Shown: one piece after another, positions 9,575 through 17,386 of the stretch
Position numbering within the stretch: position 1 is the stretch's first letter
Layout of the letters: each line of letters starts with the position of its first letter
DNA from: Thermoguttaceae bacterium
GTDB taxonomy: Bacteria > Planctomycetota > Planctomycetia > Pirellulales > Thermoguttaceae
Reading direction: 5' to 3'
Assembly: GCA_017937485.1 (NCBI GenBank)
Contig: JAGBDN010000020.1
Location: 1-64,000, forward strand
DNA: 64,000 nucleotides
Translations under genes and position numbers: made by a program
The notes under the pieces: model-generated
What the model was told of the DNA's origin: nothing
Database searches by the model: none
The model's input: only the letters and a program-made list of their open reading frames with translations

Positions 9575-9596
9575 TTATTTTAGCGACGGGCAACCG

Positions 9597-10010
9597 TTAG
9601 CCAAACTTCTGCGCCGCTTCTTCGTAACATTGCTTCGCGGTCGAGACGAAGAGACGCGCGAAGTTCTCTTCGACATACTCGTCGGTCAACGGTTTGTCGG
9701 TGAAGAGCGTCATATCGACGCGCAAGTCGCCGTCGCGATCCAGGTAAGCGCGCGGGTTCGTTTTGACGTAATTCCACTCGTTGCAGAATTCCAACCCTTC
9801 GACGCGACGCGAACCGTCGAAACTAAATCCTTCCTCCCAACCGACGGCTTGAATTTTATTGGTTCCCGCAATGAAAACGCACGCCAACGGTTTTGAAAAA
9901 TCGGCGCCTTTAAAGATCGCGTAGATCGCGCCGTCTATCTTGGCGTGTTGAAAGCCCATTCCGTCCAAAATGTTTCGAAGACGATCGATCGAAAAGCCGT
10001 TCTCGCTCAT
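9597..10010 (-). CDS. YbjN-family protein, copy 2 of a tandem set
   Basis: 137 residues if started at the ATG at 10010, which sits 7 nt after AAGGAG; the ATG at 10016 is only 1-2 nt from that site and is less likely. The core is VEGLEFCNEWNYVKTNPRAYLDRDGDLRVDM, then LTDEYVEENFARLFVSTAKQCYEEAAQKFG. The N-terminal half (IDRLRNILDGMGFQHAKIDGAIYAIF) aligns with the other two copies but with different polar residues. Function unknown beyond the family. Flanked by a hairpin on each side, so likely a single-gene transcript. Confidence 0.87.
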   Translation of the reverse strand: MSENGFSIDRLRNILDGMGFQHAKIDGAIYAIFKGADFSKPLACVFIAGTNKIQAVGWEEGFSFDGSRRVEGLEFCNEWNYVKTNPRAYLDRDGDLRVDMTLFTDKPLTDEYVEENFARLFVSTAKQCYEEAAQKFG

Positions 10011-10076
10011 TTGCATTCTCCTTTATTCGTTTGCGCGTTTCTTCGTCTTTCGCGCTTTTATTTATCTTATTTTCAA

Positions 10077-10107
10077 CGCGGTCGCCAACGCGACGTCGGC
10101 GACCGCG
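10077..10107 (-). terminator. Hairpin between YbjN copies 1 and 2
   Basis: CGCGGTCGCC (10077-10086) and CGCGGTCGCC's complement GGCGACCGCG (10098-10107) pair perfectly. The minus strand continues with a short T-containing run. Placed 36 nt after the stop of copy 1. Confidence 0.65.
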
Positions 10108-10143
10108 GTTTATTTTTGGGGATCGACGCGGATTAGCTCAATC

Positions 10144-10554
10144 TCACTCGAATTCGCGCCCGGCGTCCTTGAAAAATTGCCAGCTCGTCGCTATAAAGAG
10201 ACAAATGAAATTTTCTTTAATATACGCCGCGTCGATTTCAACGTCGACGAAGAGGCTCAGGTCGAGGCTGAAATAGCCTTCCTCGTCGAGATAAGCGCGC
10301 GGAACGGCTTTTTCGGCGTTCCAAGCGTTGCAGAACTCCAACGCTTGGAGTCGGGCGGCGCGCGGCGCTTGAAATCCTCCGCTTCCGGCGACGGCGCGAA
10401 TATGCTCGCCTTCCACCGCGAAGAGAATCAAAACGTCGTGCCCGAAATCCTCGTCGGCGGGTAAGTTAGCGAGCAAAACGTCGTCTTTTTTCGCGTGTCG
10501 AACTCCGGTTTCGTCCAGGAGTTCGCGCAATTGGCTCAGGGTAACGTTTTTCAT
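10144..10554 (-). CDS. YbjN-family protein, copy 1 of a tandem set
   Basis: 136 residues, start ATG preceded by AAGGAAGG. Begins MKNVTLSQLRELLDETGV, a helix followed by a three- or four-stranded sheet (VLLANL, DVLILFAVEGEHIRAVAG). The signature LQALEFCNAWNAEKAVPRAYL and the closing helix YIKENFICLFIATSWQFFKDAG fit the YbjN family. No signal peptide, so cytoplasmic. First gene of a set of three paralogues separated by hairpins, which suggests duplication together with the regulatory ends. What it acts on cannot be told. Confidence 0.87.
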   Translation of the reverse strand: MKNVTLSQLRELLDETGVRHAKKDDVLLANLPADEDFGHDVLILFAVEGEHIRAVAGSGGFQAPRAARLQALEFCNAWNAEKAVPRAYLDEEGYFSLDLSLFVDVEIDAAYIKENFICLFIATSWQFFKDAGREFE

Positions 10555-10945
10555 AATTAACCTTCCTTATCTAGATTTTTACCGTTAACGACGCGTTAAA
10601 CGTCGAACGGCGGCCATTAATCTTTTTTCTTCTCGCTTACTTAGTTCGTCGGAAACGCGAATTTTTACGCCGTCGCGAAGAAATTTTGCCAGAATTTGCA
10701 AATTTTCTCCAAAATCTTTCACCGCTCCCCCAATCGACGGCCCGTTTCTCCTAAAGCGCAAGTCGCCGCAAGAAATCGTCCGCCTTTTTTCATTTTTTTC
10801 TTAGTTATGAAAAATCGCCGCTTTCGACTTTACCGCGGTCGCGAAAAACGCTAAAATAACGCCGCTCGGCGGTTTGTTTTCCCGCCGTTTTTTCCTCGTT
10901 TATTTATTTCGCCCGTTTTACCGCGTCAAGCGCCGCGTTTCGCCG
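10555..10945. other. Divergent intergenic region
   Basis: About 390 bp between the YbjN set (minus) and the BatA-domain gene (plus). Apart from a possible plus-strand promoter at 10829-10857 I see no gene, repeat or RNA. Confidence 0.4.
10829..10857 (+). promoter_or_regulatory. Possible promoter of the BatA-domain gene
   Basis: TTTACC and TAAAAT spaced by 17 bases, about 90 bp before the chosen start. The -35 box is weak. Confidence 0.4.
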
Positions 10946-13555
10946 ATGACCTTTACGACCTTTTCCCTTTTTCTCGCCGGACTCGCCGCGACGACGGTTC
11001 CGATCGTTTTGCATCTCCTTTCGCGGGGCAAGCCGAAAAAAGTCGTCTTCCCGGCGCTCCGGTTCGCTCGGCAAAAGTTCGCGGAGAACAAACGCAAATT
11101 GACGTTAAAGCGGCTCCTTTTGCTCGCGCTTCGCGTCGGAACGCTCGTTTTGCTCGGCTTGACGTTGGCGCGACCGGTCTTTTTGCCCCCCGACGCCGCG
11201 ACGTTTTTAGACGAAGCGCGTCAAACCGGCGAAGTCGGCGAAAACAGCGAGAATAACGAAACAACGCAAACAGAACAAATCGCCGAAAATAGCGAAACAA
11301 GCGAAACCGCGTCGGGGCCGCGCCGTCCCGAGAAAGCCGGAATCGCCGGTCGAAACGCGCCGGTCGCCGCCGCGATCGTCGTCGACTCGTCCGTCCGAAC
11401 GGGTCGCGTTAAGAATAACGAATCGTTTTTCGAAACGGCCCGCGCGACCGCCGCCGCGATCGTCGCGCAACTCCCGCCGGACAGCGAAATCGCGATTCTC
11501 GACGGAACGTTCGACGGCGACGCGTTCCAACCGGATCGTTTCGCGGCGCGAACCCGGCTCGAAAAGCTCGAAATCGAACCGGGCGGGCGACCGGTCGCCG
11601 AAACGACGCTCGAAGCGCTGCGCCTCGTCGAACGTTCTCAACTCCCGACGAAGGAAATTTTCGTTCTTTCGGACGGAACGCGCCCCGGTTGGTCGGCTTC
11701 GGACGCGGCTCGACTCCGCCGCCAATACGCCGCGACCGTTCAAGCCGCTCGACGCAAAACCGGCGCCGCCGCGTCCGAAGAAAACGCCGACTCGCCCGCC
11801 GACGACGCGGAACTTCCCGGCGTCCCGCGCTTTTACTTCGTCGATCTTGGCGACGACGCGTTCCAAAACGTTTCGGTCGGGTCGCTTTCCCTCTCCGCCG
11901 AAACGCTCGCGGCGGGCGGAACGCTCCGAATCGACGTCGACGTCGAACGGGTCGGGCCGGGCGAACGCGACGCGACGCTCGAACTCGTTCTTTTCGACGC
12001 GAAAAAATTACCGCCCAACCTTGAAGAAAACGCGCCGTTCGACGACGAAACGCTCGTTCTGCGCCGCGAATCGCAAACGCTTTCGTTCGCCGACGGTCGT
12101 TCGAAGCGGAGCGCCGTTTTCCAACCGAGCGACTTGCCGCCGGGCGCCTGCGTCGGCGCCGTTCGCGTCGTCGGAGCGGACGCGCTCGCCGCGGACGACG
12201 TCCGTTGGTTCGCGGTCGACGTCGAAACCGATTGGCGGCTTCTCGTCGTCGCGCCGAACCCGGTCGCCGAAAAGTCGCTCTTTTTAACGCAAGCGCTTGC
12301 GCCGGAAGAATTTAAAAAGACCGGCCGCGCGCCGTTTGAACTCGACGTCGTCCCGTTCGCCGCGCCGTCGACCGCTCGAACCGCCGCTTCAAACGCCGCA
12401 AACGCCGACGAAACGCAAGCGCCGCCGTCCCTCGCGACCGCGACGCCGGAAGCGTTGGCGCGTTATCGGGCCGTTTTGCTCCTCGACCCGCCCGCGTCGG
12501 CGTTCGACGAAGCGACCGTTCGTCGTTTGACCGCGTTCGTCGAAAAGGGCGGCGGTCTCGGCGTCTTTCTCGGTCGCAACGCGAACCCGGTCGCGGCGTT
12601 CCAAACGGAAGCCGCCGTTCGACTCCTCGGCGCTCGCCCGGTCGAGCAAGTTCGCGTCGCCGATTGGAACCGCTCGCTGAAACCGGCGAATTACGAAGCG
12701 CCGCTTCTCGCGCCGTTCCGACCGTTCGAGCGCGCGGGCGTTCCTTGGGACGCGCTCCCGGTCGGGCGATTTTGGCGTTTGACCGACTTAACGCCGACCG
12801 CGACCGTCGTCGCCCGGTTCGAGAAAATCGACGACGCGGCCTCGTCCGCCGAAACCGGAGAAAACGGCGAAAATACGCAAGTCGCGCAAAACAAAGAAAA
12901 CGGCGAAAAAAGCAAAAATAACGAAACCGCTCCGCCCGCGCTCGTCGAAAATCGGCTCGGACGCGGAACGGTCGCGACGTTGGCGACGCCCCTTTCGGAC
13001 GGAACGCAAAACGACGCTTGGAACGATTTGGCGGTCGGCGACGCGCCTTGGGTTTTCGTCCTCTTGACGGACGGAATCGCTCGACGGTTGGCGTCGGGCG
13101 ACGCGTCAATCTTGAATTATTCGGTCGGCGAAACGGCGACGCTTCGTTCTCCGCTCGAAACGTTCCCGGCGGTCGCGACGCTGACGACGCCGCAAGGCGA
13201 AGAACTTGCGATTCCGACCGACGTCGAGCGGCGGCAAATCCGCTTCCCCGGAACGTCGCGCGCCGGACTTTACCGACTCCAAACCGCCCCGAACGCCGAC
13301 GGCGAAACGCTCGACAAAGCGTTCGCGGTTTCGATTCCGGACGCCGAATTCGACCTGACGCGCCCGACGCCGGACGAATGGGCCGCGCTTTGGGACGGAA
13401 TCCCGTATAAAACGCTCGACCTGACCGCCGCGGCGACCGAGTTGGAAGCGATTCGCTCCGACGAAACGCCGGAACCTTACGCGCTTTTGGTCGTCGCGTT
13501 GGCGCTCCTTTTCCTCGCCGAAACCGCCGTCGCGAACCGCTTTTACCGGCGTTAA
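10946..13555 (+). CDS. BatA-domain (aerotolerance-type) membrane protein
   Basis: 869 residues from the ATG at 10946 (MTFTTFSLFLAGLAATTVPIVLHLLSRGKP), the standard N-terminus of the BatA domain (PF07584); an upstream in-frame extension is arginine/phenylalanine-rich and unlikely. Two membrane helices lie at about 5-25 and 57-75, and one at the C-terminus (LLVVALALLFLAETAVA). A VWA-like region follows (IVVDSSVRTG, EIFVLSDGTRPGW), then a beta-rich domain and a gatase-like region (ALARYRAVLLLDPP ... VEKGGGLGVFLG). Two Glu/Asn/Thr/Ser-rich low-complexity inserts occur near residues 95-120 and 635-665. In other bacteria BatA-type proteins neighbour MoxR ATPases; none is here. No Shine-Dalgarno is visible at the chosen start. 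Probably cell-envelope maintenance; inferred. Confidence 0.85.
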   Translation: MTFTTFSLFLAGLAATTVPIVLHLLSRGKPKKVVFPALRFARQKFAENKRKLTLKRLLLLALRVGTLVLLGLTLARPVFLPPDAATFLDEARQTGEVGENSENNETTQTEQIAENSETSETASGPRRPEKAGIAGRNAPVAAAIVVDSSVRTGRVKNNESFFETARATAAAIVAQLPPDSEIAILDGTFDGDAFQPDRFAARTRLEKLEIEPGGRPVAETTLEALRLVERSQLPTKEIFVLSDGTRPGWSASDAARLRRQYAATVQAARRKTGAAASEENADSPADDAELPGVPRFYFVDLGDDAFQNVSVGSLSLSAETLAAGGTLRIDVDVERVGPGERDATLELVLFDAKKLPPNLEENAPFDDETLVLRRESQTLSFADGRSKRSAVFQPSDLPPGACVGAVRVVGADALAADDVRWFAVDVETDWRLLVVAPNPVAEKSLFLTQALAPEEFKKTGRAPFELDVVPFAAPSTARTAASNAANADETQAPPSLATATPEALARYRAVLLLDPPASAFDEATVRRLTAFVEKGGGLGVFLGRNANPVAAFQTEAAVRLLGARPVEQVRVADWNRSLKPANYEAPLLAPFRPFERAGVPWDALPVGRFWRLTDLTPTATVVARFEKIDDAASSAETGENGENTQVAQNKENGEKSKNNETAPPALVENRLGRGTVATLATPLSDGTQNDAWNDLAVGDAPWVFVLLTDGIARRLASGDASILNYSVGETATLRSPLETFPAVATLTTPQGEELAIPTDVERRQIRFPGTSRAGLYRLQTAPNADGETLDKAFAVSIPDAEFDLTRPTPDEWAALWDGIPYKTLDLTAAATELEAIRSDETPEPYALLVVALALLFLAETAVANRFYRR

Positions 13556-13635
13556 ACGCGGCGTCGCCGACCGTTTCAACGCCGCCCAACCGCGAACGCT
13601 CGGCGCGATTTTCCCCCTTATTTATTATTAAACGC

Positions 13636-13687
13636 GAAAAGCGCCGCCGTCGAGTTTAACGCTCGACGGCGGCGCTTTCGCTTTTTT
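13636..13687 (+). terminator. Terminator of the BatA-domain gene
   Basis: Arms of about 18 bases (GAAAGCGCCGCCGTCGAG-like, 13636-13654 and 13662-13679) pair around a 7-nt loop and are followed by CTTTTTT. The inner arm GCCGCCGTCGAG recurs in other terminators of this window. Confidence 0.85.
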
Positions 13688-13821
13688 AACGTCTTGCGAC
13701 GCGGCGTTTTTCTCTTGCGAAAAACTCGGACGATAAAAAAGACGACGCGTTATCAAGTCGCCGCCTTTTTACTCGCTTTCCGTCGAGCCGCTCCCTTACC
13801 TCAAACGCCTCCAACGCCGAC

Positions 13822-13857
13822 AAAAAAGCCGTCGTCGAGGCGAACCTCGGCGACGGC
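13822..13857 (-). terminator. Terminator of the 13952-14494 gene
   Basis: GCCGTCGTCGAGG (13828-13840) pairs with CCTCGGCGACGGC (13845-13857), one wobble, loop CGAA. On the minus strand six T residues follow. Its position supports the small gene upstream being real. Confidence 0.75.
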
Positions 13858-13951
13858 GGAAGCAAATTCGACAACTTTCGTTCCTTTCGTTAACGTTCGC
13901 GTTTGCTTAAATTACGTTCCTTCCCGCTTCAACGCGGCAACCGTCGCAACG

Positions 13952-14494
13952 TTATTCGGCCCAGTCGGGTCGCGAGCCGAACCTTGCCGCGGCGGCGAAA
14001 AACCGCCCCTGCGCGCTCCTCGCTTCGCGCCGCGCCAACGACGGCGCGTCGGCGTCGCTAACGCCCGTCGAAGCCGCCGTTTCGAGCGCAAGTTCCGCGC
14101 CGTCCGCAAGCGTTTCCTTCTCGACCGTCCAACGTTCGAGCGCGGCGCGACCGTCCGCCAACGCCGCTTGGAAGTCGGCCGGACAATCGCTCGCGTCGAT
14201 CGCCGAAACCTCGTCGAGACAGCGTCGAAACGCCGTCGCCGTCGCGCGCCGCCATTCGACGACGTCCCGCGCCGTCGCTTTTCCGGCGAGCGTTTTCAGC
14301 TTCAAGTCGCTCGTCGCCGACGCGACCGCCGCGTCGCAACGCTCCAACGCCGCGAACGCCGCTCGCGACGCCGCCCGGACGCGCGCCCGTTCCAGCTCGA
14401 AATTCGTCCAAAAGATTCCGTTCCAAAGGAGCAGAACCGCCGCCGCGCTCGCGACGAACGCTCGCTCCAACTTTTTTTTCGTTCTCCTGCGCAT
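13952..14494 (-). CDS. Hypothetical single-pass membrane protein
   Basis: 180 residues from the ATG at 14494 (MRRRTKKKLERAFVASAAA), with AAAGGG upstream. A positive N-terminus and one hydrophobic segment (AFVASAAAVLLLWNGIFW) give a type II anchor; the remainder is helical, Ala/Arg/Glu-rich and presumably extracytoplasmic, with two or three cysteines (ALERCDAA, RRCLDE, ASDCPAD). No family recognised. The evidence that it is real is the anchor, the normal codon pattern and a well-formed terminator placed right after its stop. Overlapping frames on the plus strand are arginine-rich shadows. Confidence 0.65.
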   Translation of the reverse strand: MRRRTKKKLERAFVASAAAVLLLWNGIFWTNFELERARVRAASRAAFAALERCDAAVASATSDLKLKTLAGKATARDVVEWRRATATAFRRCLDEVSAIDASDCPADFQAALADGRAALERWTVEKETLADGAELALETAASTGVSDADAPSLARREARSAQGRFFAAAARFGSRPDWAE

Positions 14495-15009
14495 CGTTTC
14501 GCCCTTTCGTCGTAAACCGTTCAAAACACCAAGATACAACGACCGAAAATCGACGTTTGAAACGCCGTCGCCGACGCGTTTTCGACCGAGCGTTCGACCG
14601 CCCCGTCGCTCCGCTTTCGACGCGAAACCGCAAAACGCGCCTTTCGAAAAAAGACGCGGCGCGCCGAGCTTTCGCCTCCGCTCGACGCTTAATCAAGAGC
14701 CGTCCAAGAATTTAACGCAAGAATCGCCGGTTCGAAAACCGAACGAAAACGGAAGCGGCTTCGTCGCGAAGTCCCTTCCTTCTCTTATTTTACCTTCTTT
14801 TTTCAACGAACGCAAGCAAAGAAATCGGAAAAAATTCCCATTTTTCGCCAAATTTTTCGCCGACCGTCCGTTTTCGCCTTTTTCGTCGCCGTTTTTCGCG
14901 ATTTTTCCTTTTCGTTTTAACGGCAAACGCCAAACCGCCGCCGTCGAGCGCGAAAACTCGACGGCGGCGGTTCCGGCCTAAACGTTTTAACGTCTATCGT
15001 TAGCGGTCG
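14495..15009. other. Intergenic region with one terminator
   Basis: About 515 bp between two minus-strand genes. Only the terminator at 14932-14972 stands out; the rest has no convincing reading frame or dyad. Confidence 0.5.
14932..14972 (-). terminator. Terminator of the 15010-16863 gene
   Basis: AACCGCCGCCGTCGAG and CTCGACGGCGGCGGTT pair perfectly around CGCGAAAA, 38 nt after the stop. Same arm family as 13636-13687 and 9539-9574. Confidence 0.75.
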
Positions 15010-16863
15010 TTATTTTTCCGCGTCGACGTTCGGCGCGTCGACTTCGACCTTGGCGCCGTCGACGATTTGCGCGTCGCGTTTGTTCTCGGCGTAAACGTTT
15101 CCTTGCGCGCCGCCAACAACATACTTCCCAAAATAAACGCCGGTTTCGTTTACTCGAATTTCGCATTCTTCCACTTTGAGCCACGCGCCTTTTGAACTCG
15201 CGCCAAATCGGTTATTCGGGCCCAAAACGGAATTCATCACATATCCAAACGCGCCTGCTTCGACGTGCAACGCGGAGAGCGAAAAGCCGGTCGCGCTGTA
15301 TTTCCAACAAACGACGGCGCTTTTACGTCCGCTCGCTTTAACGCCGGTCGCCGCTTTCGCTCCGCTTTTTCCGTCGAAAACGCAGTTATAGAGGAGCGCG
15401 ATTCCTTGCTTGACCTCGACGCAACTTCCCGTTTTCGCCTCGGCGTTAACCTGGCGCAACGTAACGCCGTCGAACTCGACGACCGTTTCCCCGTTAACAA
15501 CAATCGGAGCCGCCGCGTCAACGTTTAAAACGACGTCTTCGGGATTCCCGGACGCGCTTTGAATATCGACAAGCGTTTTCAACGTCAATCCGGACGCGTC
15601 GTATTCCCCGGCGTCGAGAACGATTCGCGGAATCGCGTCTTTTCCCGCTTTCTTCGTCGCTTCGTCCAACGCTTCGCGCAACGTCGCGAAATCTTTCGGA
15701 ACGGCAATCGTTGTCGGCGCGGCGAATCGACGGCTCGGCGGCAACATCTTAAAAGTCGCGACCCGAGTCGTTAAGGGTAAATTATCATTCAGGAACGCGT
15801 CCATTTGCCGCCGCCGATGTTTTACAAACTCTTCAAAAGCCGACGCTTGACGTGCTTGGCGTTCTTTTTCTTTATTTTTCTCCGCCTTTTCAAGTTCTTC
15901 AAGATGAAAATCGCCGATTTTCTTCGATTTGCCGTTTTTTAAATCCGCAAGCGCATATTTTGCGTAAACCTCGCCGGTTTTAACGTTATAAATCCAAAAT
16001 TCCGGAAGAGTCGTCAAAACGGCTTGTTTGCTTTCAAAAGTTCCGTTCGGACGCGCCGTCGTCGGTTTCGTCGTTTCCGTACCTCGTACGACAGCGTAGG
16101 GAGTCGCCGTCCCGTCTTCTCGCTTTTCCAAAAAACCTAATTGAAAAACGCAAAGAACGCCTAACCCTTTCCCTATCGTTCGAGCATAGTTAGGCGCGAC
16201 GCCGTGCAAATATAACGTCGAACTCGCGTCTATTCTTAAGTCGCGAGAGTCGGTAAAAACAATCCCGCAAGACCGCCAACATTCTCTTTTTATTATCGAA
16301 TTACGATTACCGTCATTCGCTTCTGGAATCAACTCGCGCTTGATCCCCACTCCATAAAAATCTTTATATTGTTTTTCTATAAACCCTTCCACACCGTAAT
16401 CGACGCGCGATTCAAAAGAAATAGCAAATCGTTCCGCATCGGCGTCGTATTGACAACGCGCCGAAAATCCAAACTTAGCGTCCTGCGTTAGAGCTAACGC
16501 TAAAGTCGACCCAAATTTCAAATTTCCATGAAGCGTTTTTTCCGGCAACGTCTTTTTAAACGTCGCCAATCTTTTTTGAAAATCGACCGTTTTCTCGTAC
16601 TCGTCTTTTTCGACGTTTCTTCTACTAAAGATTTTCGAGACGCTCTCGAGAATCGCTTCGACGTCGTGTCCTCGATACCCCGGCGTTACCTTCGTCGCGC
16701 CGGGGTCGAGCGGTTCAAGCGAGTATACGCCGGCGTTCTCCGTTTCGTTCGTTAAAAACGCCGCGAAAGTTTCGCCGTTTCCGCTAACGCAAAACGCAAC
16801 CAACGCGAAAATCCAAACTTCACACCATATCTTCTTACCTCTTTTAGCGACAAAATCGCGCAT
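15010..16863 (-). CDS. Secreted two-part protein with C-terminal beta-helix
   Basis: 617 residues with a signal peptide (KKIWCEVWIFALVAFCVSGNGETFAAF) and a good GGAGGG site. Residues about 40-330 form an unrecognised domain (VEAILESVSKIFSRRN ... GLGVLCVFQLGFLEKRED). A charged coiled-coil-like hinge follows (LEELEKAEKNKEKERQ). Residues about 390-600 look like a right-handed beta-helix: AVPKDFATLREALDEA, IVLDAGEYDASGLTL, VVEFDGVTLRQV, ALLYNCVFDG, ALHVEAGAFGYVMNSV, WLKVEECEIRVNETGVYFG. The DNA of the N-terminal half is richer in A/T and has less biased codons than neighbouring genes. Likely an exported protein that binds or acts on polymers; no catalytic residues can be named. Confidence 0.8.
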   Translation of the reverse strand: MRDFVAKRGKKIWCEVWIFALVAFCVSGNGETFAAFLTNETENAGVYSLEPLDPGATKVTPGYRGHDVEAILESVSKIFSRRNVEKDEYEKTVDFQKRLATFKKTLPEKTLHGNLKFGSTLALALTQDAKFGFSARCQYDADAERFAISFESRVDYGVEGFIEKQYKDFYGVGIKRELIPEANDGNRNSIIKRECWRSCGIVFTDSRDLRIDASSTLYLHGVAPNYARTIGKGLGVLCVFQLGFLEKREDGTATPYAVVRGTETTKPTTARPNGTFESKQAVLTTLPEFWIYNVKTGEVYAKYALADLKNGKSKKIGDFHLEELEKAEKNKEKERQARQASAFEEFVKHRRRQMDAFLNDNLPLTTRVATFKMLPPSRRFAAPTTIAVPKDFATLREALDEATKKAGKDAIPRIVLDAGEYDASGLTLKTLVDIQSASGNPEDVVLNVDAAAPIVVNGETVVEFDGVTLRQVNAEAKTGSCVEVKQGIALLYNCVFDGKSGAKAATGVKASGRKSAVVCWKYSATGFSLSALHVEAGAFGYVMNSVLGPNNRFGASSKGAWLKVEECEIRVNETGVYFGKYVVGGAQGNVYAENKRDAQIVDGAKVEVDAPNVDAEK

Positions 16864-17386
16864 TTAAACCCTCCAAGAACAATTAGAATTTCCGCCGTGT
16901 CTTCAGCCTTTCAACCTTATTTTTACATTCTCCTTCGTTTTAAAACGACGTCAAGCGAGGGCGGGACGCCCGGCGTCCCGGCTCGCCCTAAAAAACGAAA
17001 AAAAGTCGAAAAATTTGCCGCGTCGTCTAATCGGAGTCTCGTCGCGTTCCCCTCGACGCCACAACCGGCCCGCCGACGCGTCCAGACGCCTCGGCGCGAC
17101 CGTCCGGCGCTCCGTTCGCCGTCCGTTTTCGCTTCGGCGCGTTTTCGGAACCGTTTTCCGCAAAAAAATTTCCGCGAAACGCTTGCAATTCGGCGGCGCG
17201 TCGCGTATACTCGAAAGCGGAAGAATCGGCGCGACGTCCGCAAAGCGCGTTTCCCCGTCGACGGTCGCCAATCGCCGCCGCTAAGCGCGCTTTTCCCATT
17301 GGGACGCGTCCAACGGTCGCCGCCCCGTCGATACTTCCCCCTATTTTCCGCATTTTTCCCATTTCCCCAAAAAAGAAAGCGATACG
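16864..17386. other. Divergent intergenic region with a strong promoter
   Basis: About 520 bp between the secreted protein (minus) and the oxidoreductase (plus). The only clear signal is the promoter at 17183-17211, giving a leader of about 170 nt for the plus-strand gene. Confidence 0.5.
17183..17211 (+). promoter_or_regulatory. Vegetative promoter of the TAT oxidoreductase
   Basis: TTGCAA (17183-17188) and TATACT (17206-17211) with the optimal 17-base spacer. Confidence 0.7.

Larger units (their letters stand above)
13556..13951. other. Convergent intergenic region with two terminators
   Basis: About 395 bp between converging genes. It contains a plus-strand terminator (13636-13687) and a minus-strand terminator (13822-13857); nothing else stands out. 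Confidence 0.6.

Noticed and set aside
14693-14926. 77-residue Lys-rich frame
   Set aside because: No ribosome site, no homologue-like pattern, in a non-coding AT-rich patch.
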